Below, piece by piece: positions 1 through 5,817 of a DNA stretch of 16,113 bases. This DNA is from 66-474 sp051954935 (GTDB lineage Bacteria > Pseudomonadota > Gammaproteobacteria > Xanthomonadales > Rhodanobacteraceae). The DNA is taken from NCBI GenBank assembly GCA_051954935.1, contig JBQCHG010000009.1, forward strand, positions 1 to 16,113, in the 5' to 3' direction. Below the pieces are notes generated by a model. The model worked only from the letters and a program-made list of their open reading frames with translations. It was not told where the DNA came from and did not search any database. The translations under genes were made by a program, and so were the position numbers. Position 1 is the stretch's first letter. The number at the start of each line of letters is the position of its first letter.

Positions 1-22
1 GCAAGTCCTGCCTGTAATCCGA

Positions 23-51
23 TTGGACTGCGCGAGCTGCGCTTATAGAAT
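23..51 (+). promoter_or_regulatory. Predicted sigma70-type promoter of gcvH
   Basis: TTGGAC (23-28) and TAGAAT (46-51) are separated by exactly 17 bases. The -10 matches the consensus at five of six positions and the -35 at three. Transcription would begin near 58, leaving a leader of about 20 bases before the gcvH start, so gcvH probably has its own promoter here. This is a by-eye match only. Confidence 0.45.
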
Positions 52-79
52 CTCCTGACTGCACACGAGCGATGAAGCC

Positions 80-481
80 ATGAGCGAGATACCCGGCGAT
101 CTGAAATTCCTGAAATCCCACGAGTGGGCGCGCGTCGAGGACGCCGACCAGGTGCGCATCGGTATTTCCGATCACGCGCAGGGCCAGCTCGGCGATCTGG
201 TCTATGTCGAGTTGCCGAATGTCGGCGACCACGTCGATGCGGGCAACGCCTGCGCGGTGGTGGAATCCGTGAAAGCGGCTTCCGACGTCTACGCGCCGGT
301 GAGCGGCGAGGTCACCGCGATCAACGAGATGCTCGCCGACAAGCCTGAAACCATCAACGAGGATGCCTACGGCGACGGCTGGCTGTTCCTGGTCAGGCCC
401 GATGCCGAAGCCAGGGACCAGCTCGAAGAGCTGCTCGATCCGGATGCGTATGCCGAGTTGATCGAGGGCGACGAGCATTGA
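80..481 (+). CDS. gcvH: Glycine cleavage system H protein (lipoyl carrier)
   Basis: GcvH carries the aminomethyl group on a lipoyl-lysine arm between the P, T and L proteins of the cytoplasmic glycine cleavage complex, which turns glycine into CO2, ammonia and methylene-tetrahydrofolate. The 133-residue product has the normal family length. The lipoylation site lies in VESVKAASDVY with the modified lysine at residue 65, and the family motif KPETINEDAYGDGW follows. The N-terminus (MSEIPGDLKFLKSHEW) aligns with known GcvH proteins, which fixes the ATG; the Shine-Dalgarno sequence is weak. It is followed on the same strand by gcvPA after about 200 bases. The acidic C-terminus (DPDAYAELIEGDEH) is typical of xanthomonad-type GcvH. 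Identification is secure. Confidence 0.97.
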   Translation: MSEIPGDLKFLKSHEWARVEDADQVRIGISDHAQGQLGDLVYVELPNVGDHVDAGNACAVVESVKAASDVYAPVSGEVTAINEMLADKPETINEDAYGDGWLFLVRPDAEARDQLEELLDPDAYAELIEGDEH

Positions 482-528
482 ACCGACTCCACCGCAAACC
501 TCAAGACAAGCCCTGAATCCTCCATGCA

Positions 529-636
529 CCATCCCGTCGTTCCGGGGCCGCGCGCAGCGCGGAACCCGGAATCTGCTCTTCAGCGGACCAAAAGCAGATT
601 CCGGATCGCGGTTTGCGCCGCGTCCGGGATGATGGC
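529..636. repeat. REP/BIME-like paired inverted repeat
   Basis: Two GC-rich hairpins sit head to head. The left one (about 540-572) reads TTCCGGG-G-CCGCGC, loop GCA, GCGCGG-AA-CCCGGAA. The right one (about 600-632) reads TCCGGATCGCGG, a short loop, then CCGCGTCCGGGA. The inner flanks AATCTGCT and AGCAGATT are also complementary, and the outer ends both read CCATC when each is taken 5' to 3' on its own strand. The whole block is an imperfect palindrome of about 108 bases between gcvH and gcvPA. This architecture is that of a BIME (two inverted REP sequences), a family usually mobilised in trans by RAYT transposases; no such gene is in the window. It could affect mRNA stability or termination between the two gcv genes. 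Confidence 0.65.
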
Positions 637-678
637 CTCGTAGTGTTCCGCTCTCCTTTCTGATTTCTGCTTCTTCCC

Positions 679-2043
679 ATGCCCTTCATCCCCCATTCCG
701 AAGCCGATGTGAAATCCATGCTCGCCGCGATCGGCGTCGAGCGCATCGAGGATCTGTTCGACGAGATTCCGCAGGCGCTGAAAGTCGACGCGCTGAAGAA
801 CGTGCCGTCCGGGCTGTCGGAAATGGAAGTCACGCGGTTGATGAAGTCGCGTGCGGCGATGGACGGCACGCCGCTGAACTTTGCCGGCGCCGGTGCCTAC
901 GAGCACCACATCCCGGCGGCGGTGTGGGCGATCGTGTCGCGTGGCGAGTTCTATTCGGCCTACACCCCGTACCAGGCCGAGGCCAGCCAGGGCACGCTGC
1001 AACTCATCTACGAATACCAGACGATGATGACGCGGCTGACCGGCATGGACGTCAGCAACGCGTCGCTGTACGACGGCGCCACCGCGCTGGCCGAGGCCGC
1101 GCTCATGGCCGAGCGCTGCGTGCGCAACGGCCCGCGCCGGATCCTGGTGCCGCGCTGCGTGCACCCGGCCTACCGCAAGACGCTGAAGACCATCGTCGAG
1201 CTGCAGGATATCGAGGTTGTCGAATTCGATTTCTGCCACGGCGGCGGCACGGCGGGCGGCATCGATCCCGCTTGGCTGACACAACAGGACTTCGGTGCGT
1301 TCACCGCGCTGGTGATTCCGCAGCCGAACTTCTTCGGCGTGCTGGAAGATGTGGACGCGCTGACCGACTGGGCGCATTCGAAGGGTGCGCTGGTGATCGG
1401 CGTGGTGAACCCGATTTCGCTCTCCGTATTGAAGGCGCCAGGTCGCTGGGGGGCCAAGGGTGCGGACATCATCTGCGGCGACGGCCAGCCGCTGGGCGTG
1501 CCGCTGTCCTCGGGCGGGCCGTATTTCGGCATCCTGGCCTGCAAGCAGGCGCTGGTCCGGCAGATGCCCGGCCGCATCGTCGGCCGCACCACCGATCTGG
1601 ACGGCCGCGAAGGTTTCGCGCTCACCCTGCAGGCGCGCGAGCAGCACATCCGTCGCGCCAAGGCGACCTCCAACATCTGCACCAACCAGGGCCTGCTGGT
1701 CACCGCGGCGACGATTTACATGGCGATGCTCGGTCCCGAAGGGCTGCGCCGCGTCGCCGCCAACAGCATGGCGAACGCGCGCGCGTTGCGTGAAAAACTC
1801 TGCGCGATTCCGGGCGTGCAAGCGCTGTTCGCACGCACGGGTTTTCACGAGTTCGCACTGAAACTTTCGAAGCCCGCGAGCGATGTGATCGAGACGCTCG
1901 CGCGCCGAAACATCGTCGCCGGCGTCGCGCTTGGCGAGGACTATCCGGAACTCGGCGACGCACTGCTCGTGTGTGCGACCGAGACCAAAACGCGCGCCGA
2001 TCTCGATGTTTTTGCCGTCGCGATGGCGCATGCGCTGAGCTGA
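679..2043 (+). CDS. gcvPA: Glycine dehydrogenase (aminomethyl-transferring) subunit 1
   Basis: This is the N-terminal half of the split form of glycine decarboxylase (P protein), which pairs with GcvPB to decarboxylate glycine and load the aminomethyl group onto GcvH. The 454-residue protein begins MPFIPHSEADVKSMLAAIGV, the typical GcvPA start. Conserved blocks TPYQAEASQGTLQ (about 96-108) and NASLYDGATALAEA (about 127-140) are present. The pyridoxal-phosphate lysine belongs to the GcvPB half, so its absence here is expected. No Shine-Dalgarno sequence precedes the ATG; the leader just upstream is pyrimidine-rich. The next gene is metJ, so gcvPB must lie elsewhere, and neither gcvT nor gcvPB is visible. 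Orientation and pathway suggest co-function with gcvH, although the repeat between them may separate their expression. Confidence 0.95.
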   Translation: MPFIPHSEADVKSMLAAIGVERIEDLFDEIPQALKVDALKNVPSGLSEMEVTRLMKSRAAMDGTPLNFAGAGAYEHHIPAAVWAIVSRGEFYSAYTPYQAEASQGTLQLIYEYQTMMTRLTGMDVSNASLYDGATALAEAALMAERCVRNGPRRILVPRCVHPAYRKTLKTIVELQDIEVVEFDFCHGGGTAGGIDPAWLTQQDFGAFTALVIPQPNFFGVLEDVDALTDWAHSKGALVIGVVNPISLSVLKAPGRWGAKGADIICGDGQPLGVPLSSGGPYFGILACKQALVRQMPGRIVGRTTDLDGREGFALTLQAREQHIRRAKATSNICTNQGLLVTAATIYMAMLGPEGLRRVAANSMANARALREKLCAIPGVQALFARTGFHEFALKLSKPASDVIETLARRNIVAGVALGEDYPELGDALLVCATETKTRADLDVFAVAMAHALS

Positions 2044-2202
2044 AATTTCCCCGCCGTTCAGTCCGGGTTGCCTTCGATTGCCACGCACGCAGGCGCGCAA
2101 TGGCGTGAAGGCGTGTCGTGACGTGCGGAAGCGCAAATCGCGCGAGCGCTGTCGGCTGGAACTCAAGCCCGGCGCGGCTCTCGGCGATTCCACCTGTTCC
2201 TG

Positions 2203-2234
2203 TCACGTCCATTAATTTGGACGTCCAGACGTCC
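2203..2234 (+). promoter_or_regulatory. Tandem met boxes, predicted MetJ operator
   Basis: MetJ binds as dimers to tandem 8-bp met boxes of consensus AGACGTCT. Here GGACGTCC (2219-2226, six of eight matches) and AGACGTCC (2227-2234, seven of eight) are directly adjacent. In the same 8-bp register, TCACGTCC (2203-2210) shares the ACGTC core, with the degenerate ATTAATTT between. The two central boxes plus flanks form a 26-bp near-perfect palindrome (2214-2239) broken only at the central CA. The site lies about 160 bases upstream of the metJ start, in a region whose only downstream gene on either strand is metJ, so autoregulation is the likely role. A weak promoter (TTCCAC at 2188, ATTAAT at 2211) could be overlapped by it. 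Confidence 0.7.
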
Positions 2235-2332
2235 AAATTCGATGCGAAAAACAGGTACGGAAGCGACCCGCCGCGGTGCCGTCCGCCCCTTGCGCAACGC
2301 TCGCAAGAGCTTCATCTGTCGCGAAAAATTGA

Positions 2333-2361
2333 TTGACAGCGCGTTTTTACAGGAATAGTTT
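2333..2361 (+). promoter_or_regulatory. Predicted proximal promoter of metJ
   Basis: A perfect consensus -35, TTGACA (2333-2338), is followed after 17 bases by TAGTTT (2356-2361), a weak -10 with three of six matches. The start point would be near 2368 and the leader about 25 bases, ending in the GAAGGA ribosome-binding site at 2384-2389. The met boxes lie about 100 bases upstream of this promoter, so repression would need either a second upstream promoter or spreading or looping. Confidence 0.45.
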
Positions 2362-2392
2362 CTGCGCCCGACGACATGCGTCTGAAGGAAAT

Positions 2393-2902
2393 ATGCCGGC
2401 TGCCAAGTACATCGAGCCCTATGTCGAGCACGGTCACAAGAGTGACCAGGTGAAAAAAATCACCGTCTCGATTCCGCTTCATGTACTCCGGTTGCTTTCC
2501 GACGAACGTACACGTCGCCAGGTGTTGAACCTGCGGCATGCCAGCAACAGTGACCTGCTTTGCGAGGCATTCCTGCATGCGTTTACTGGGCAACCACTGC
2601 CAACTGATGAGGAGCTGAGACGAACCATGGCAATGAAGAAAGCTGCTGCGAAGAAATCCGCCAAAAAGGCGGCCAAGAAGTCCACCGCGAAGAAGGCCCG
2701 CAAGCCCGCTCGCGCCAAGACCGCTTCGGCACGCAAGACCGCCAAGCGCAAACCTGCTGCAAAGAAAGCCGCGAAGAAGCCGGCGCGCAAGCGCGCGGCG
2801 AAGAAGGGCGCCCGCAAGGCCGCCCCGAAGAAGGCTGCCGTGATGGCGAAGGCCACCCGCGCCAGCAAGACGTCCAAGGCGAAAGCCAAGAAGAAGAAGT
2901 AA
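2393..2902 (+). CDS. metJ: MetJ methionine repressor fused to histone H1-like tail
   Basis: Residues 1-78 are a MetJ ribbon-helix-helix domain, the SAM-dependent repressor of methionine genes. The DNA-contacting beta strand QVKKITVSIP (19-28) and the helix block DERTRRQVLNLRHASNS, continuing into LLCEAFLHAFTGQPLP, are nearly identical to enterobacterial MetJ; K22 and T24 correspond to its base-contacting lysine and threonine. The roughly 30-residue acidic C-terminus of enterobacterial MetJ is missing. In its place, residues 82-169 form a low-complexity tail with about 33 Lys and 8 Arg among 88 residues, rich in Ala and with no Asp or Glu, resembling bacterial H1/AlgP-type tails. The ATG at 2393 is chosen because GAAGGA precedes it and MPAAKYIEPYVEHG matches the MetJ N-terminus; an upstream TTG at 2333 lies inside the promoter. 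An in-frame ATG at 2627 lies at the junction. A strong terminator follows. Confidence 0.9.
   Translation: MPAAKYIEPYVEHGHKSDQVKKITVSIPLHVLRLLSDERTRRQVLNLRHASNSDLLCEAFLHAFTGQPLPTDEELRRTMAMKKAAAKKSAKKAAKKSTAKKARKPARAKTASARKTAKRKPAAKKAAKKPARKRAAKKGARKAAPKKAAVMAKATRASKTSKAKAKKKK
2627..2902 (+). other. Possible internal start giving the free H1-like tail
   Basis: Within metJ, ATG at 2627 (and another at 2633) begins MAMKKAAAKKSAKKAAKK, which looks like the natural N-terminus of a stand-alone Lys/Ala-rich nucleoid protein. GAGGAG lies at 2609-2614, about 12 bases upstream, a longer spacing than ideal. The product would be 91 residues of almost pure polycationic sequence. The exact coincidence of an ATG with the domain border suggests either a remnant of the gene fusion or a live internal start. 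There is no direct proof of use. Confidence 0.25.
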
Positions 2903-2951
2903 GCAAGGGTCCACTGTCTAGCAACAAGCTGACGCACCATAACTACAAGCG

Positions 2952-2989
2952 AAGCTCTCCCTGTGGTCCGCCCAGCGCAGGGGGAGCTT
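2952..2989 (+). other. Hairpin downstream of metJ
   Basis: AAGCTCTCCCTG (2952-2963) and CAGGGGGAGCTT (2978-2989) form a 12-position stem with one T-G wobble and a 14-base loop. No T-run follows. It lies between the metJ stop and the intrinsic terminator at 3013 and may protect the mRNA 3' end. Confidence 0.45.
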
Positions 2990-3012
2990 GGTAACCGAAC
3001 GAATCGTTTGCC

Positions 3013-3042
3013 AACCCCGGCTTCCAGCCGGGGTTTTCGTTT
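3013..3042 (+). terminator. Rho-independent terminator of metJ
   Basis: AACCCCGGC (3013-3021), loop TTCCA, GCCGGGGTT (3027-3035) make a perfect 9-bp GC-rich stem, followed by TTTTCGTTT. This is a textbook intrinsic terminator on the + strand about 110 bases after the metJ stop. Confidence 0.88.
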
Positions 3043-3275
3043 GTACGCCCCTCACTGCGCAAGCGTCAGGCTGCCCTCCATGGTCTTGTCAAACAATGTG
3101 TCGCGGCGCGCAACGATTGCCGCGCGCCGGCAATGGCGTTATGTTTCCTCGCGCCGCTCGATGCGGTGGGGGACCGGAAAGCCTGATGGGCCGCGCGCGT
3201 GCCGCGCCGCATGGAACGGTTCATGCTAGGGCTCCGGTGTGGCGCGATCTCGCGCGTTCCATGTGAGTTCACAAG
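3043..3275 (+). other. Upstream region of the TonB-like lipoprotein gene
   Basis: Together with the terminator region before it, this completes a gene-free stretch of about 370 bases. A possible promoter is TTGCCG (3117-3122), 17 bases, TATGTT (3140-3145), with four of six matches in the -10; it would leave a leader of about 120 bases. Otherwise I see only GC-rich sequence with short CGCG runs and no clear operator. Small open frames here have no recognisable protein features. Confidence 0.35.
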
Positions 3276-4292
3276 ATGACCGCATTGACTCAGTCAGCCC
3301 GATTCATTTCGTCCGTGCGCGCCTGCGCGAGCTTCGCCGCAATCGGCCTTCTCGCCTTCGCGCTCGCCGCCTGCGGCAACAACAACGCGCCGCAGAACAC
3401 CGCCACTACGGCGCAACCGGGCGCAGCGACTACCACGCCGGCCAAGCCGGCGGCTGCCTCGACTGCGCAAACCCAGGCGCAGGTGCAAGCCCAGGCGCAG
3501 GCGGAGCAGGCCGCACAGGCCAAGCTCGACTCGATGACCGTCGACCAGTTGCTTGCGGCGGCGCGCATTGCCATGAACCAGCAGAAGCTGGTGGCGCCCA
3601 AGGGCGACAACGCCTTCGAGTATTACGAGAAGACGTTGCAGAAGGATCCCAAGAACCAGGTTGCGCAGGATGCTCTGCGCGAGTCGTTCCCGTTCGGTGC
3701 CAACGCGGTCGAATCAGCGATCGGCCAGAACAACTTCGACGAGGCGCAGCGTGAGATCGGGTTACTGGCCAAGGCCGACCCGAGCAACTATACGCTGACC
3801 ATCTTGCGTTCAAAGCTGGATGCGGCGAAGAAGCAGCAGCAGCGGGAGGCGGACCAGAAGGCCAAGGCCGCCGCCGAGTTGGCAGCCAAGCAGGCGGCCG
3901 CCGCGAAGGCGGCCGCCCAAGCCGCCAAGGCACCGCCGCCGCCGCCTGTTGCACAGCAGGCGCCCGCGCCGGTGCAGGAAGCACCCAAGCCTGCGCCCCC
4001 ACCGCAACCGGTCGGCGAAACACGCGCGGCCCAGGCCGTCAGTCCTGCCGCGCCGGAGTATCCGCTTGAGGCTGCCCGCAACCGCACCTCCGGTTACGCC
4101 ACGGTCGAGTTCACCGTCAATCCGGACGGTTCCGTGAGCAATGCGCACGTGATCGCTTCGCAACCCCATCGTGTCTTCGACCAGGCGGCAATTCAGGCAG
4201 TATCGCGTTCGAAGTTCAAGCCGGCGTTGAAGGATGGCCAGCCCGTACCGAGCACGCTGCAGCGTCGCATCGACTTCAAATTCGGGGGGTGA
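3276..4292 (+). CDS. TonB-domain lipoprotein with TolA-like Ala/Lys linker
   Basis: The 338-residue protein starts with a lipoprotein signal peptide: hydrophobic FAAIGLLAFALAAC with a lipobox ending at Cys33, followed by Gly at +2. A Thr/Ala/Gln-rich stretch (about 37-83) leads to a helical segment (about 84-182) with TPR-like spacing (NAFEYYEKTLQKDPKNQ, NNFDEAQREIGLLAKADPSN). Next come an Ala/Lys/Gln coiled region like that of TolA (about 183-218), a proline-rich spacer (219-246), and a TonB C-terminal domain (about 255-337: EYPLEAARNRTSGYATVEF, VNPDGSVSNAHVI). TonB C-domains contact TonB boxes of outer-membrane receptors. Classical TonB is anchored by a membrane helix; here the visible anchor is a lipid, and no ExbB/ExbD genes are nearby, so energy coupling is uncertain. 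It could be a structural periplasmic linker rather than a true transducer. Confidence 0.8.
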   Translation: MTALTQSARFISSVRACASFAAIGLLAFALAACGNNNAPQNTATTAQPGAATTTPAKPAAASTAQTQAQVQAQAQAEQAAQAKLDSMTVDQLLAAARIAMNQQKLVAPKGDNAFEYYEKTLQKDPKNQVAQDALRESFPFGANAVESAIGQNNFDEAQREIGLLAKADPSNYTLTILRSKLDAAKKQQQREADQKAKAAAELAAKQAAAAKAAAQAAKAPPPPPVAQQAPAPVQEAPKPAPPPQPVGETRAAQAVSPAAPEYPLEAARNRTSGYATVEFTVNPDGSVSNAHVIASQPHRVFDQAAIQAVSRSKFKPALKDGQPVPSTLQRRIDFKFGG

Positions 4293-4338
4293 GAAGCAGC
4301 GTTTGCGACATGCCTTGAATGGCATGTCGCGCTGCTTC
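4293..4338. other. Long perfect hairpin after the TonB-domain gene
   Basis: GAAGCAGC (4293-4300), a GTTT bulge, GCGACATGCC (4305-4314), loop TTGAAT, then GGCATGTCGC (4321-4330) and GCTGCTTC (4331-4338) give 18 perfect pairs interrupted only by the four-base bulge. It begins two bases after the TonB-domain stop. No T-run follows on either strand, so it is either an atypical terminator or an RNA-stabilising 3' structure between two convergent genes. Confidence 0.6.
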
Positions 4339-4431
4339 GAACGCGCGCACATGGATGTGCGGGCACGCCGGTAGCTACTCGCAACGCGGCACCATGCGCC
4401 GACGCCCCGCAACTGAATCCGCACCCGGCGG

Positions 4432-4452
4432 TTCGCTCGCCGTGCGAGCGAA
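4432..4452 (-). other. Hairpin at the 3' end of the serine hydrolase gene
   Basis: TTCGCTCGC (4432-4440), loop CGT, GCGAGCGAA (4444-4452) is a perfect 9-bp stem directly downstream of the serine hydrolase stop on the minus strand. No T tract follows in that direction, so termination there is uncertain. Confidence 0.4.
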
Positions 4453-5817
4453 TCAATCGCCCTTTTTCGTCCTCGCGTGCCGGTGCGACCGCGATGCCTT
4501 GCGCGTGCGATGCTCCGCGCGCGTGTGCGCATTCAACCCCGCCCAGTCCACTTCCGGAAGGCCCAGCAATTTGTCGAACAGCATCGGCATCAGGCCCGCG
4601 GGTTCCGAGCACTCGCAGTTCCAAAGCACCACCATGCCGACGTGGTATTCCGGGAAGAAGCCGATCTCGGTGCGGTACCCCTTCACCGCGCCCGCATGGA
4701 AGATGAGCGTGTGACCTTCGTAGTCATAGACGCGCCAGCCCAGCCCGTAATGCGCGTCCTTCAGGCGCGCGCGCCGCCAGGGAGAGGCAACGCGCTCGCT
4801 CGGCGTGTTGATGCCGGGTGCGTGCAGCACCTCCAGCAGCGCCGGCGGCAGCACCATCGGGCGGCCGCCCATCTGCGCGATCAGCCACTGCTCCATGTCC
4901 CGGATGCTGGCGTTCACGCCGGCCGCGGGCGGGACGTAGAAGTTGTCGTTGGGTTCGAATGCGACCCAATTGTTGCCATGCCGGTAATGCGGGTGCGCCC
5001 AGCTCTTGCTCGATTCCAAGCCATCGCGGCCGTAGGTCGCGGTGGTCATGCCCAACGGCAAGAACAGCCGCTTGTCCACGAGGTGATAGAAGAAGTCGCC
5101 GGTTTCGGCGTAGATCACGTCGCCGATCAGCGAGAAGGCGACGTTCTGGTATCCGTAGCAGTCGCCCACCCCGCAACTCATGTCCACTTCGTCCAGCTTG
5201 CGCGCCAGCTCCGGGTAGGGCACGCCGCTGGTCAGCATGTTGTCGTAGGCATTGCGCGGCAGCCCGAGGCGCTGTCCGAGGATGTCGCGCACGGTGGCCT
5301 GCTCGGTGGCATGCGCGTCCTTCAACTTGAAGAAGGGCAGCACGTCCGAAAGGCGCGTATCCCAGCTCATCACGCCATCGTGCACCAGCAAGCCGGTGAG
5401 CGCGGTAGCGAACGCCTTGGACAATGAGGCCAGGCGGAACACCGTATCCGGCTTCACCTTCTCGCCGGTCTGCGCATCGGCCCAGCCGAGCGTGCGCTCG
5501 TAACGAACCTTGTCGTCCACGACTACCGCCGTGGCGAGTCCGGCCACGCGATTGGATGCTTCGATCTGATCCAGCCAGCCATCGTAGGCCTGGATCGCAT
5601 CGCGGATCCGCTCCGGCGGCAGCTCGCTGCGCGGCCCGGTGTGCACCACGGTGGGTTCGTGTGGGGGCGCAGGGTGCGCAATCGCCGCCGGCGCGCACAG
5701 CGCGATGCAGGCGATCAAGGCACTGATGCAAAGCGAATGCGAACGCGTGTTAAGCTCGCGGCGATCAAGTTGGGACGGGTGTGCGCGGCACGCGCGGAAC
5801 AGCGAGGAGAAACGCAT
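4453..5817 (-). CDS. Exported serine hydrolase, class C beta-lactamase/DD-peptidase fold
   Basis: The protein carries the three active-site motifs of the beta-lactamase/penicillin-binding-protein family (numbered from the start at 5817): S131-L-S-K134 in FRLASLSKAFATAL, Y223-Q-N225 in YGYQNVAFSLIGDV, and H374-A-G in LIFHAGAVKGYR in place of KTG, as is common in AmpC-like esterases and peptidases. A hydrophobic segment LCISALIACIALCAPAAIA followed by HPAPP is a signal peptide, so it acts in the periplasm. Cysteines in SCGVGDC flank the YQN motif and may form a disulfide. The C-terminus is strongly basic (RTRKASRSHRHARTKKGD). The start is uncertain: ATG at 5817 is the last ATG before the signal segment, but it has no Shine-Dalgarno sequence, gives a 29-residue n-region, and overlaps the lemA start codon on the other strand. 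The substrate cannot be read from sequence. Confidence 0.85.
   Translation of the reverse strand: MRFSSLFRACRAHPSQLDRRELNTRSHSLCISALIACIALCAPAAIAHPAPPHEPTVVHTGPRSELPPERIRDAIQAYDGWLDQIEASNRVAGLATAVVVDDKVRYERTLGWADAQTGEKVKPDTVFRLASLSKAFATALTGLLVHDGVMSWDTRLSDVLPFFKLKDAHATEQATVRDILGQRLGLPRNAYDNMLTSGVPYPELARKLDEVDMSCGVGDCYGYQNVAFSLIGDVIYAETGDFFYHLVDKRLFLPLGMTTATYGRDGLESSKSWAHPHYRHGNNWVAFEPNDNFYVPPAAGVNASIRDMEQWLIAQMGGRPMVLPPALLEVLHAPGINTPSERVASPWRRARLKDAHYGLGWRVYDYEGHTLIFHAGAVKGYRTEIGFFPEYHVGMVVLWNCECSEPAGLMPMLFDKLLGLPEVDWAGLNAHTRAEHRTRKASRSHRHARTKKGD

Larger units (their letters stand above)
2044..2392 (+). other. Intergenic region between gcvPA and metJ
   Basis: About 350 bases without a credible gene. 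It contains the met-box array (2203-2234) and a sigma70-like promoter (2333-2361) close to metJ. The first 150 bases hold no clear terminator for gcvPA and no recognisable RNA structure; a weak five-pair hairpin with AGCGC/GCGCT arms around 2129-2150 is not convincing. Confidence 0.6.

Noticed and set aside
580..2193. A 537-codon open frame on the minus strand opposite gcvPA
   Set aside because: It is Arg/His/Gln-rich with no domain, and mirrors the codon structure of gcvPA; a GC-rich antisense shadow.
2118..2336. A 72-codon frame between gcvPA and metJ
   Set aside because: It runs through the met boxes, has no ribosome-binding site or family resemblance, and ends on the metJ promoter.
2638..2902. 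Lys/Ala-rich end of metJ as a simple frameshift artefact
   Set aside because: The reading frame stays open through 88 residues with consistent AAG/GCC codon use and no acidic residues, and ends at a normal stop near a terminator; an out-of-frame read would not give such a regular composition.
2963..3266. Two small overlapping plus-strand frames after metJ
   Set aside because: They read through the intrinsic terminator at 3013-3042, are Arg/Pro-rich and have no recognisable feature.
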